This document shows, in pieces, positions 1 through 6,495 of a stretch of DNA of 7,525 bases. Under the pieces are notes generated by a model. It was given only the letters and a program-made list of their open reading frames with translations. It did not search any database and had not been told where the DNA came from. The stretch spans positions 1 to 7,525 of the forward strand of contig RFRA01000050.1 of NCBI GenBank assembly GCA_009924725.1, given 5' to 3'. Each line of letters begins with the position of its first letter. Position 1 is the first letter of the stretch. Source of the DNA: Actinomycetota bacterium (GTDB lineage: Bacteria > Actinomycetota > Actinomycetes > Nanopelagicales > Nanopelagicaceae). Position numbers and translations under genes: made by a program.

Positions 1-743
1 CATTAGCACACCGATTAGCTCAACGACTTTCTGCAGTTCGTAAATCTGGTGAGTTAGCTTATTTACGCCCAGATGGAAAAACTCAAGTAACCATTGAATA
101 CGACGGCGATAAAGCAATTGCGCTAAATACGATTGTTATCTCATCTCAACATAGCGCTGATGTTGATGTAGCTAAGAAGTTAACTCCAGAAATCATTGAG
201 CTAGTGATTAATCCAGTACTTGCCGATGTTGATTTACCTAAGAGTGATCTGCGCACTTTGATTAACCCAACTGGCCGATTCGTAATCGGCGGACCTATGG
301 GAGATGCCGGTCTAACTGGTCGCAAGATTATTGTTGATACTTACGGCGGCATGGCTCGTCATGGTGGCGGTGCATTTAGTGGAAAAGATCCCTCAAAAGT
401 TGACCGCTCTGCGGCCTACGCGATGCGTTGGGTAGCCAAGAATATTGTGTCCGCCGGTCTCGCCTCTAGATGCGAAGTCCAGGTTGCGTATGCGATTGGA
501 AAAGCGCAACCAGTAGGTCTCTTCATTGAAACTTTTGGAACCGAAAAGGTGTCGGTTTCTAGAATTCAAGATGCAGTTCTCTCAGTTTTTGATCTGCGCC
601 CTGCTGCGATCATTCGTGATCTCGATCTATTGCGTCCCATTTATTCACTCACCAGCGCCTACGGACACTTTGGGCGCGAGCTTGCCGAATTTACTTGGGA
701 GAAGACTGATCGAGCTGCTGCTCTCCAAGCCGCAATCAAGTAA
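1..743 (+). CDS. metK: S-adenosylmethionine synthetase, 5'-truncated by window edge
   Basis: MetK makes S-adenosylmethionine from methionine and ATP in the cytoplasm, using Mg2+ and K+. The first complete codon is at position 3, and 246 residues follow to the TAA at 741-743. Roughly the first 140-150 residues of a normal protein of about 390-400 residues lie outside the window. Visible signatures are LAHRLAQRL and YLRPDGKTQVT near the left edge, GGPMGDAGLTGRK from about 288, the glycine-rich GGGAFSGKD loop at 363-389 followed by PSKVDRSAAYAMRW, and the C-terminal FGTEKV and YGHFGRE segments. These are near-invariant in the family, so identity is very secure. A GTG at 204 lies mid-domain and is not a start, because the reading frame stays open and homologous to the left edge. 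The gene is first in a same-strand run of eight, and its product is the methyl donor for RsmB downstream. Confidence 0.98.
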   Translation, partial: LAHRLAQRLSAVRKSGELAYLRPDGKTQVTIEYDGDKAIALNTIVISSQHSADVDVAKKLTPEIIELVINPVLADVDLPKSDLRTLINPTGRFVIGGPMGDAGLTGRKIIVDTYGGMARHGGGAFSGKDPSKVDRSAAYAMRWVAKNIVSAGLASRCEVQVAYAIGKAQPVGLFIETFGTEKVSVSRIQDAVLSVFDLRPAAIIRDLDLLRPIYSLTSAYGHFGRELAEFTWEKTDRAAALQAAIK

Positions 744-768
744 AGGCCGCGGTACAACCTTCATCTCA

Positions 769-774
769 TAGACT
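769..774 (+). promoter_or_regulatory. Candidate -10 element (TAGACT) for a leaderless priA transcript
   Basis: TAGACT fits the actinobacterial TANNNT -10 consensus and ends 7 nt before the priA ATG, which would place the transcription start at or within a base or two of the ATG. No Shine-Dalgarno sequence precedes that ATG, which agrees with leaderless translation. No clear -35 box is seen at 16-18 bp spacing. The call rests on a short motif and its position, so it is tentative. Confidence 0.4.
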
Positions 775-781
775 TCTGCTC

Positions 782-2653
782 ATGCTGCGACCGTTAAAAC
801 TAAAGATGCAACGCGCTTCGCAGCCGGCTGGACCAGCGGCTAATGATTTACCGGTCGCATCAGTCTGGGTGGATTCTGCAATCCCAACTTTAACGGAACC
901 TTTTTCTTATCTAATTCCAGAGAAACTCAGTTCTCAAATAAGCATTGGTTCACGCGTCCAAGTTCCGTTTAAAGATAAACATCTTGAAGGACTAGTTATT
1001 GATCGCACCGCATTGACATCAGATGCCCGAGAAATGAAATCAATTTATAAGTTACTGGGGGAGTATCCCGTTGCAAGTGCCGAGACAATTGAGTTAATTT
1101 CATTGACGGCGAGTTTTTGGGGTGGCGCACCCTACGATGTAATTCGAAGCGCGATTCCGCCTCGGGTAGCGAGTGCAGAAAAGGACGTGTCGGTCCTGGC
1201 AACACCAGCAACTCCTAAAACAGAAGCCACCGCTACGTTTCATCTATTGCCCCCAAAAATTGATCCAATCACCGCGTTGTGTTCATTGTTTTTAACGCAC
1301 AAATCAAGCGGCGTAAAGTTGATTATTGTCCCGACCGCACGTGATCTAACTTATTTGGCCCTGGCTTTGGCTGCCCAGGGTGTTGATTTCATCTCGCTTG
1401 ATTCAAACTTGCCGCGGGCCGATCGTTACCGCAATTTCCTCATGGCTTCACTTGGTGCTGCCAACGTAGTAATCGGGATGCGCGGCGCTATTCTTGCCCC
1501 GATTCCCGGACTCTCTGAGATTTATCTACATCAAGAGAATAGCGAACATTATTACGAGCGACGAGCACCTTATTGGAATACTCGTGAGGTCGCATGGATA
1601 CGCTCAAAACTTTCCAATTTAGAGTTGCACTTCACTGGTTATGTTCCTAGCCTGGATGTTGCGATAGATATAGATAAAAAAGAAATTAAATATCAAGCAA
1701 AACGTGAGAAGATTTCAGTTGTTGCGCAATCAAGCAGTAATGGTGAATTAATTCCGAGCAAAATTTACCAACTAGTGCGAAAAGCTATCGCAACTGGCCC
1801 GGTTCTATTCCTAGTTCCAGCTAAAGGTTATGCGACTGCAATTAGTTGCGCTAAATGTCGCAATATTGCAATCTGTGAATGTGGTGGCAAGTTAAGTAAA
1901 AGTAGTGCGAAAACCGAACCGACCTGTGTTCTGTGTAGCAAGAGATATCAGAACTGGAAATGCGGTTGGTGTGGCGAGGCCAGAGTTTTCCTTACCGGCC
2001 GTGGCATCGAGCGATTTGCAGAAGAGATTGGTAGGTCGTTTCCAAATCAAGTGGTAATTCAATCAACGGCAAGTGATCCGCGGTATGCTATTAGTAGTGA
2101 TCCGGCGGTAGTAATCTCAACCCCAGGCGTGGAACCAATTGCCGAAATTGGATATTCCGCAGTCGTGGTATTGCAGGTGGATCGATTCTTAAGTTCTAGT
2201 TCTACAAATGGGGTCGAACGCGCCTACTCCAACTTTTTTGCCGCCGGTGCCTTGATTAGCGATGTCGGAGTGATCGCGCTGGTAAGTGATGATGGATCAC
2301 CTATTACAAGTGCGTTAACAACCTGGAATCCAGCCACAATTTCGAAACGAGAGATTGAGCAACGAATCGCACTGCAACTTCCACCGATATCTGGGGCTGT
2401 TCTAGTATTCGCAGATACGACTGAACTCGTAAGACTTAGGAATGCGTTAGAAAGTGCCAGAGAAGAAGACAGAGCTCCCAAAACGTTAAGAATTTATGGT
2501 CCAACAGGTAGCGTTGAAGGCAAGCTGACGCTGTTAATTGATCCAAATCAACAACTAGAACTGGTCGCCTTATTACGCGAGATAAATAAGCGGCGAGCGA
2601 TCTCGAAAAAACCACTGTTGGCTTATCGCGTAAATCCTTTCTCGCTCGATTAG
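782..2653 (+). CDS. priA: PriA-like primosomal protein N', helicase motifs degenerate
   Basis: PriA family protein (623 residues) that recognises stalled or repaired forks and starts primosome reassembly. The N-terminal DNA-binding domain covers about residues 24-130 (PVASVWVDSAIP, FSYLIPE, GSRVQVPF). The central region, about 150-290, corresponds to helicase lobe 1 but has no Walker A GxGKT, and HQENSEHY stands where active enzymes have a DEEH box. A zinc-binding region at 350-400 has eight cysteines (356, 359, 365, 367, 382, 385, 394, 397). Lobe 2 lacks the usual arginine-rich motif VI. The C-terminal part (REIEQRIALQLPP from about 523, then VEGKLTLLID) matches the PriA C-terminal domain. 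Actinobacterial PriA proteins are known to lack detectable helicase motifs, so this is probably a functional fork-binding factor without helicase activity, not a pseudogene. The ATG at 782 is the first possible start after metK; the ATG at 806 is an alternative. The gap from metK is 38 bp and no SD is seen. Confidence 0.93.
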   Translation: MLRPLKLKMQRASQPAGPAANDLPVASVWVDSAIPTLTEPFSYLIPEKLSSQISIGSRVQVPFKDKHLEGLVIDRTALTSDAREMKSIYKLLGEYPVASAETIELISLTASFWGGAPYDVIRSAIPPRVASAEKDVSVLATPATPKTEATATFHLLPPKIDPITALCSLFLTHKSSGVKLIIVPTARDLTYLALALAAQGVDFISLDSNLPRADRYRNFLMASLGAANVVIGMRGAILAPIPGLSEIYLHQENSEHYYERRAPYWNTREVAWIRSKLSNLELHFTGYVPSLDVAIDIDKKEIKYQAKREKISVVAQSSSNGELIPSKIYQLVRKAIATGPVLFLVPAKGYATAISCAKCRNIAICECGGKLSKSSAKTEPTCVLCSKRYQNWKCGWCGEARVFLTGRGIERFAEEIGRSFPNQVVIQSTASDPRYAISSDPAVVISTPGVEPIAEIGYSAVVVLQVDRFLSSSSTNGVERAYSNFFAAGALISDVGVIALVSDDGSPITSALTTWNPATISKREIEQRIALQLPPISGAVLVFADTTELVRLRNALESAREEDRAPKTLRIYGPTGSVEGKLTLLIDPNQQLELVALLREINKRRAISKKPLLAYRVNPFSLD

Positions 2654-2668
2654 GCTAACTGAGTTGAT

Positions 2669-2672
2669 AGGA
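2669..2672 (+). promoter_or_regulatory. Ribosome binding site of def
   Basis: AGGA lies 8 nt before the def ATG, inside the 27-bp gap after the priA stop. It supports the ATG at 2681 as the start. Confidence 0.7.
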
Positions 2673-2680
2673 TTGCCGCT

Positions 2681-3241
2681 ATGTCAATTCAACCAATCCG
2701 TCTTTTCGGAGATCCAGTGCTGCTCACTCCAGCGGTGAGTGTTGTCGACTTCGATAAAGAGTTACGCACTTTGGTCGCTGACCTGACTGAGACGATGCTC
2801 GCCGCTCCAGGGGCTGGCTTGGCCGCCCCTCAAATCGGAGTTTCGTTACGGGTATTTGTATGGGATGTAGACGAAGAACTTGGCCACCTGATTAATCCAA
2901 CTTTAAATTTAAGTGACGAAATTCAAGATGGCGAAGAAGGCTGCTTGAGTTTTCCTGATTTACGTTACTCAACTCCTCGAGCCATGCGCGTTGTTGCCAA
3001 AGGCTTTAACATGCACGGCGATCCAATTACCGTCGAAGGTAGTGAGTTTCTAGCACGGGCGATCCAGCACGAGACCGATCATTTGGATGGCATAGTTTTT
3101 ATTGACCGATTAGCAACCGCCGATCGCAAGCTGGCTATGAAAGAGATTCGTGAATCAGAATGGTTCGGGTCCGCGGTCGCAAACGGTACTTCACCAGTAA
3201 TTAAAGTATCTCCACATTTCACTAATGGTTTAGGAAACTAG
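2681..3241 (+). CDS. def: Peptide deformylase
   Basis: Def is a metalloenzyme that removes the N-formyl group from nascent polypeptides at the ribosome. The 186-residue protein carries all three family motifs: GAGLAAPQ (motif 1, residues 44-51), EGCLS (motif 2, 86-90) and HETDH (motif 3, 130-134). The metal ligands are Cys88, His130 and His134, and Glu131 is the catalytic base. The sequence ends with about 40 residues past motif 3, which is variable in the family. The ATG is supported by an AGGA site 8 nt upstream and by the standard N-terminal pattern IQPIRLFGDPVL. The TAG stop (3239-3241) shares its last base with the GTG start of fmt, so the enzymes that add and remove the formyl group are translationally linked. 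Nothing suggests loss of function. Confidence 0.97.
   Translation: MSIQPIRLFGDPVLLTPAVSVVDFDKELRTLVADLTETMLAAPGAGLAAPQIGVSLRVFVWDVDEELGHLINPTLNLSDEIQDGEEGCLSFPDLRYSTPRAMRVVAKGFNMHGDPITVEGSEFLARAIQHETDHLDGIVFIDRLATADRKLAMKEIRESEWFGSAVANGTSPVIKVSPHFTNGLGN
3232..3235 (+). promoter_or_regulatory. Ribosome binding site of fmt, inside the end of def
   Basis: AGGA within the last def codons lies 5 nt before the GTG at 3241. It decides the start of fmt and supports coupling of def and fmt translation through the TAGTG overlap. Confidence 0.7.
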
Positions 3242-4146
3242 TGAAAGTTGCGGTTGCCGCGTCGCCTGAAGTCGCGATTCCATCGCTGGAATATCTCCTA
3301 AATTCCAAACATGAGCTGGCGCTGATAATTTCGCGCCCTGACAATCAGGTTGGTAGAGGGCGCGAACTAACACCGACCGCAGTGTCGCACTGGGCTAAGT
3401 CCAATGGCATTGAACTCTACTGTCCAAAAAAGGCTTCAGATTTTGATGACAGGTTAAAGAGTTTTGACCTCGTAATCACCATTGGCTACGGCCTTTTGCT
3501 ACCCGACTATATTCTGGTTCAACCTAAGCACGGCTTCATTAATTTGCATTTCTCACTGCTGCCAAAATTGCGAGGTGCTGCGCCCGCTCAACGAGCGATC
3601 ATTAATGGTTTGGCTGAAACTGGGGTAACTGTTTTCCAACTTGATTCAGGAATGGATACTGGTCCGATCTACCTGCAAACCAAGCACTCAATCAAGCCAA
3701 ACACAACAGCTGGTGAACTTCTCGATGAGTTAGCGCAATTAGGGCCAAGTGCTATCGGTGAGACATTGAGTGCTATAGAAAACGGCATTGAACCAGTCGC
3801 GCAAGATCACTCACTTGCTACCAGTGCAGCGAAACTGACCAAGTCAGAGGCTCAAATTGATTGGTCTGAAACGGCAGAAAACATTGTGAATAGAATTCTT
3901 GGTTTCGCACCTAACCCTGGAGCCACTGCGAGATTTCGGGGCGAAGTCTTGCGAATCTCCAAAGCGCGAGTTAGTGAACATTCACTTTCGCTTGGCGAGA
4001 TCTCACTGCTTAGTGGCTCAGTGTTAGTTGGCACTTCCACTAGCGCAGTCGAACTTCTTGAAGTCACTCCAGCTGGTAAGAAGGCTATGTCAGCTACCGC
4101 GTGGGCTAACGGTGCTCGTTTCACAGTCGGGGAAACCATTGAATAA
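3241..4146 (+). CDS. fmt: Methionyl-tRNA formyltransferase
   Basis: Fmt transfers a formyl group from 10-formyltetrahydrofolate to initiator Met-tRNA. The 301-residue length is close to the family norm of about 310. The N-terminal catalytic domain (about 1-190) shows SRPDNQVGRGRELTPTAV (31-48), the folate-site segment INLHFSLLPKLRGAAPAQRAI starting near residue 100, with catalytic Asn101 and His103, and the DSGMDTGPI segment with catalytic Asp139. The C-terminal domain, from about 205 (QIDWSETAENIVNRILGF), is the tRNA-binding OB-like part, ending in the usual GKKAMSATAWANG stretch. Translation starts at GTG 3241, overlapping the def stop by one base, with AGGA 5 nt upstream. The 3' end overlaps rsmB by 8 nt. 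Its product is the direct counterpart of Def. Confidence 0.97.
   Translation: MKVAVAASPEVAIPSLEYLLNSKHELALIISRPDNQVGRGRELTPTAVSHWAKSNGIELYCPKKASDFDDRLKSFDLVITIGYGLLLPDYILVQPKHGFINLHFSLLPKLRGAAPAQRAIINGLAETGVTVFQLDSGMDTGPIYLQTKHSIKPNTTAGELLDELAQLGPSAIGETLSAIENGIEPVAQDHSLATSAAKLTKSEAQIDWSETAENIVNRILGFAPNPGATARFRGEVLRISKARVSEHSLSLGEISLLSGSVLVGTSTSAVELLEVTPAGKKAMSATAWANGARFTVGETIE
4129..4133 (+). promoter_or_regulatory. Ribosome binding site selecting the TTG start of rsmB
   Basis: GGGGA near the end of fmt is followed by 5 nt and then TTG at 4139. It is the best SD near the fmt-rsmB junction and argues for this start over the in-frame TTG at 4028, which lies deep inside fmt. Confidence 0.6.
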
Positions 4147-5494
4147 GCCGGTTCCGCGCACCTATAAACGCGCCAATCCAGATGCCGTGCGACTGCTAGT
4201 TTTCGACTTACTCACTGAAGTTAATCGAAGTGATGGCTACTCAAATTTGCTCTTGCCGCAGGCCCTAACTGCGAGCAAGTTCGACGATCGAGATAAAGCT
4301 TTTGCCACTGAACTACTTTACGGAACACTTAGAATGCAAGGTCGCCATGACTGGATTCTTGCTCAAGTTTCCAATCGACCTTGGGATCAAATAGATCCAG
4401 GTGTCATCGACGTTGGTCGAATGGCGCTGCATCAGTTACATGAAATGCGCGTACCAGATCATGCCGCAGTTTCAGCTTCGGTAGATATTGCGCGTAAACG
4501 ATTGGGCGAGGCGCAAGGTTCCTTCTTAAACGCTCTACTTCGCGCGGTCTTAAAGAAATCACTTGAAGAGTGGCTAGCTCCACTTGCCGAAATCAAAGAT
4601 CCGATCGAACGGCTTTCGATTCAATATTCACATCCACAATGGATTGTTTCGGCATATTTTGATTTACTTAAGAGCGAAGCGGATGTCACAGCAGCTCTCA
4701 TTGCGAATAATATTCCCGCTCAACCAACTCTAGTTTCTTGGCCGGGTCGATCTTCTCAAGCGGAGTTAGTAGAACTCGGGGGAGTGCCAACGCAATATTC
4801 TCCATTTGGTGTTCGACTTTCTGGATCTCCTGGAGCAATACCTGCAATTAGAGATCGTCGTGCTGGCGTTCAAGATGAAGGTTCGCAATTGGTTGCAGAA
4901 ATTTTTGCTGCGGTTTGCGAGAACGCACATGACTGGTTGGATCTTTGTGCTGGACCTGGCGGTAAAGCCGCCCTTATTTCGAGCATCGCAGCTCTTGGCA
5001 ATCACACATTCACTGCAAATGAAATTTCCGAACCGCGCGCCAACTTAGTTTCGCAAGTAGTCGAGTTTGGCCAAGTAATCGTCAGCGATGGTCGTGAAAT
5101 TGCTCAGACTGGTCGCACTTTTGATGCCGTCCTGGCAGATGTGCCGTGTACTGGGCTCGGCGCACTAAGGCGTCGTCCGGAAGTTCGCTGGCGCCGTACT
5201 CTTGCCGATCTTCGCACCCTTACTGATCTACAAATGGAGTTAAGCGGTGCGGCAATCTCAGTATTAAATCCGAGCGGTTTTTTCGCCTACGTCACCTGTT
5301 CGCCACATCTAGCTGAAACTAAATTTCAAGTCTCGGCAATTCTTAAAAAATATCCAGAACTTCAAAAAGTAGATCTGCGACCATATCTCCCAGCTGATCT
5401 AGTAAGTGCAAACGATGATGGTTCGCTTTTGCTCTGGCCGCAGATACATAACACGGATGCTATGTTCATGACGATCTTTCAGAAGTCGAGTTAG
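4139..5494 (+). CDS. rsmB: 16S rRNA (cytosine-5) methyltransferase RsmB/Sun
   Basis: SAM-dependent m5C methyltransferase of the NOL1/NOP2/Sun family; the E. coli member modifies 16S rRNA C967. From the TTG at 4139 the protein has 451 residues, normal for RsmB. An N-terminal NusB-like RNA-binding domain (about 13-140; DRDKAFATELLYGTLR, then GSFLNALLRAVL) precedes the methyltransferase domain. That domain contains VQDEGSQLVA (244-253), the SAM-binding DLCAGPGGKAA (268-278), motif IV DVPCTG with Cys337, the RRRPEVRW segment (345-351 region) and motif VI TCSP with Cys387, the expected catalytic nucleophile. The frame is open further upstream to a TTG at 4028, but that would add 37 residues read from inside fmt with no family resemblance. 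I therefore prefer 4139, which has GGGGA at good spacing and an 8-nt overlap with fmt. The start codon is moderately sure and the function very sure. Confidence 0.94.
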   Translation: MNKPVPRTYKRANPDAVRLLVFDLLTEVNRSDGYSNLLLPQALTASKFDDRDKAFATELLYGTLRMQGRHDWILAQVSNRPWDQIDPGVIDVGRMALHQLHEMRVPDHAAVSASVDIARKRLGEAQGSFLNALLRAVLKKSLEEWLAPLAEIKDPIERLSIQYSHPQWIVSAYFDLLKSEADVTAALIANNIPAQPTLVSWPGRSSQAELVELGGVPTQYSPFGVRLSGSPGAIPAIRDRRAGVQDEGSQLVAEIFAAVCENAHDWLDLCAGPGGKAALISSIAALGNHTFTANEISEPRANLVSQVVEFGQVIVSDGREIAQTGRTFDAVLADVPCTGLGALRRRPEVRWRRTLADLRTLTDLQMELSGAAISVLNPSGFFAYVTCSPHLAETKFQVSAILKKYPELQKVDLRPYLPADLVSANDDGSLLLWPQIHNTDAMFMTIFQKSS

Positions 5495-5503
5495 GCTTAA
5501 GTC

Positions 5504-6169
5504 ATGGCGCATCAGATCCGAATCACACCAAGTATTCTGAACGCTGATTTTTCTAATTTAGCCGCCGAGATCGAGCGAATTTCATCAACCTCAGATCTGG
5601 TACACCTTGATGTTATGGATAATGTATTTGTTCCTAATTTTACTTTCGATTTTGCGCATGCGTCCGAAATTATTTCGGTTAGTAAGTTGCCAGTTGATGC
5701 GCACTTAATGGTTGCCGAAGTTGACCAGATTGCCCCAAAGTATGCTGAAGTTGGATGCGCCAGCGTGACAATTCATGCTGAAGCCACAACTGATATTCGA
5801 GGCACCTTAAGAGCTATTCGCAGCAATGGTGCTCGAGCGTCTCTGGCACTCAAGCCCAAGACTTCACTCGATCCATACCTACAGTTTATAGATGACCTCG
5901 ACATGTTACTGATCATGACTGTTGAACCAGGTTTCGGTGGACAGAAATTTATGACTGATCAGCTACCGAAGATCGCACAAGCACGCAAAGAAATTGGAGC
6001 TAAAGCAATTTGGCTGCAGGTTGACGGTGGTGTCTCGCTCGAAACAATTGAGTCTGCAGCAGCGGCTGGTGCCGATACTTTCGTTGCTGGCAGCGCGGTG
6101 TTTAACAGCGCAAATCCAGCGCAGATGGTCACTATTCTGCGCGAAAAGGCCCAATCAGCTAAGAATTAG
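5504..6169 (+). CDS. rpe: Ribulose-phosphate 3-epimerase
   Basis: Rpe interconverts ribulose-5-phosphate and xylulose-5-phosphate in the pentose phosphate pathway. It is a 221-residue (beta/alpha)8 barrel of normal length. Family signatures are PSILNADFSNLAAEI at the N-terminus, HLDVMDNVFVPNFTF (34-48), DAHLMV (65-70), MTVEPGFGGQKF (138-149) and LQVDGGVS (171-178). Predicted metal ligands are His34, Asp36, His67 and Asp174, with Asp36 and Asp174 the acid/base pair; all are present. The ATG lies 9 nt after the rsmB stop, with only a weak SD-like AGG at 5493-5495 overlapping that stop, so it is probably translated by coupling within the same transcript. Downstream comes a 53-bp gap and hisE. 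Genes for riboflavin synthesis, often next to rpe in relatives, are not here. Confidence 0.97.
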   Translation: MAHQIRITPSILNADFSNLAAEIERISSTSDLVHLDVMDNVFVPNFTFDFAHASEIISVSKLPVDAHLMVAEVDQIAPKYAEVGCASVTIHAEATTDIRGTLRAIRSNGARASLALKPKTSLDPYLQFIDDLDMLLIMTVEPGFGGQKFMTDQLPKIAQARKEIGAKAIWLQVDGGVSLETIESAAAAGADTFVAGSAVFNSANPAQMVTILREKAQSAKN

Positions 6170-6210
6170 TTACGTGATTAATAGTGGCTCGCGATCTATA
6201 GCACCTGAAG

Positions 6211-6216
6211 TAAACT
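6211..6216 (+). promoter_or_regulatory. Candidate -10 element (TAAACT) for a leaderless hisEG transcript
   Basis: TAAACT fits TANNNT and ends 6 nt before the hisE ATG, placing the expected transcription start on or beside the A of that ATG. There is no SD before hisE. It lies in the longest intergenic gap of the window (6170-6222), where a new transcript is most plausible. No good -35 box is visible at standard spacing, so the call rests on the -10 motif, its position and the missing SD. Confidence 0.45.
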
Positions 6217-6222
6217 GATCCT

Positions 6223-6486
6223 ATGAAGTCATTTGAATCGCTTTTTACTGAACTATCCGAGAAAGTCGCAACCCAGTCACCTGACTCGGCCACCGTGGCT
6301 GCGGTTAGCGCTGGAGTTCATTCAATTGGCAAGAAAGTTCTAGAGGAAGCTGGTGAAGTTTGGCTAGCTGCTGAACATGAGGGCGACGAGGCGTTAGCCG
6401 AAGAAATCAGTCAGCTGCTCTATCACTTGCAGGTTCTAATGTTAGCTCGCAAAATTTCACTCGCCGATGTTTATCGTTACTTGTAG
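6223..6486 (+). CDS. hisE: Phosphoribosyl-ATP pyrophosphatase
   Basis: HisE hydrolyses phosphoribosyl-ATP to phosphoribosyl-AMP and pyrophosphate, step 2 of histidine synthesis. The 87-residue protein is a stand-alone, all-helical HisE of usual length, not fused to HisI. It shows KTF-like N-terminal KSFESLFTEL, the GKKVLEEAGEVWLAAEHEGD block (36-55) with the Mg-binding EExxE motif at Glu41, Glu42 and Glu45, and the EEISQLLYHLQVLM helix (60-73). Gln64 occupies a place where many proteobacterial HisE have Asp; EISQLLY is typical of actinobacterial HisE, so this is a lineage feature and not a defect. The ATG has no SD but follows a TANNNT hexamer at leaderless spacing. The hisE stop is built into the hisG ribosome binding site, so the two are co-translated. 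Confidence 0.96.
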   Translation: MKSFESLFTELSEKVATQSPDSATVAAVSAGVHSIGKKVLEEAGEVWLAAEHEGDEALAEEISQLLYHLQVLMLARKISLADVYRYL

Positions 6487-6489
6487 GAG
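6485..6489 (+). promoter_or_regulatory. Strong ribosome binding site of hisG overlapping the hisE stop
   Basis: AGGAG begins inside the hisE TAG stop (6484-6486) and lies 6 nt before the hisG ATG. It is the strongest SD in the window and suggests that hisG is translated well even if hisE itself is read from a leaderless end. Confidence 0.8.
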
Positions 6490-6495
6490 CAGTCC

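Noticed and set aside
526..771. An 81-codon open frame on the + strand overlapping the end of metK
   Set aside because: It lies in another frame inside the highly conserved metK C-terminus, has no SD and no recognisable protein family.
996..1211. Antisense open frame within priA, and similar ones at 2224-2481, 3852-4139, 4766-5005, 5963-6154, 6407-6646, 6861-7043 and 6883-7113
   Set aside because: All lie opposite confidently assigned genes, lack ribosome binding sites and show no family signatures; they look like chance reading frames.
4806..5048. Out-of-frame + strand open frame inside rsmB, and another at 5994-6218 over the rpe end and gap
   Set aside because: They are shadows of conserved rsmB and rpe coding sequence. 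The second runs into the gap before hisE but has no SD or homology.
6184..6203. Imperfect hairpin (GTGgCT pairing with AGCAC) between rpe and hisE
   Set aside because: The stem is about five pairs with a bulge, the loop is long and there is no following T-run, so it is not a credible terminator or riboswitch.
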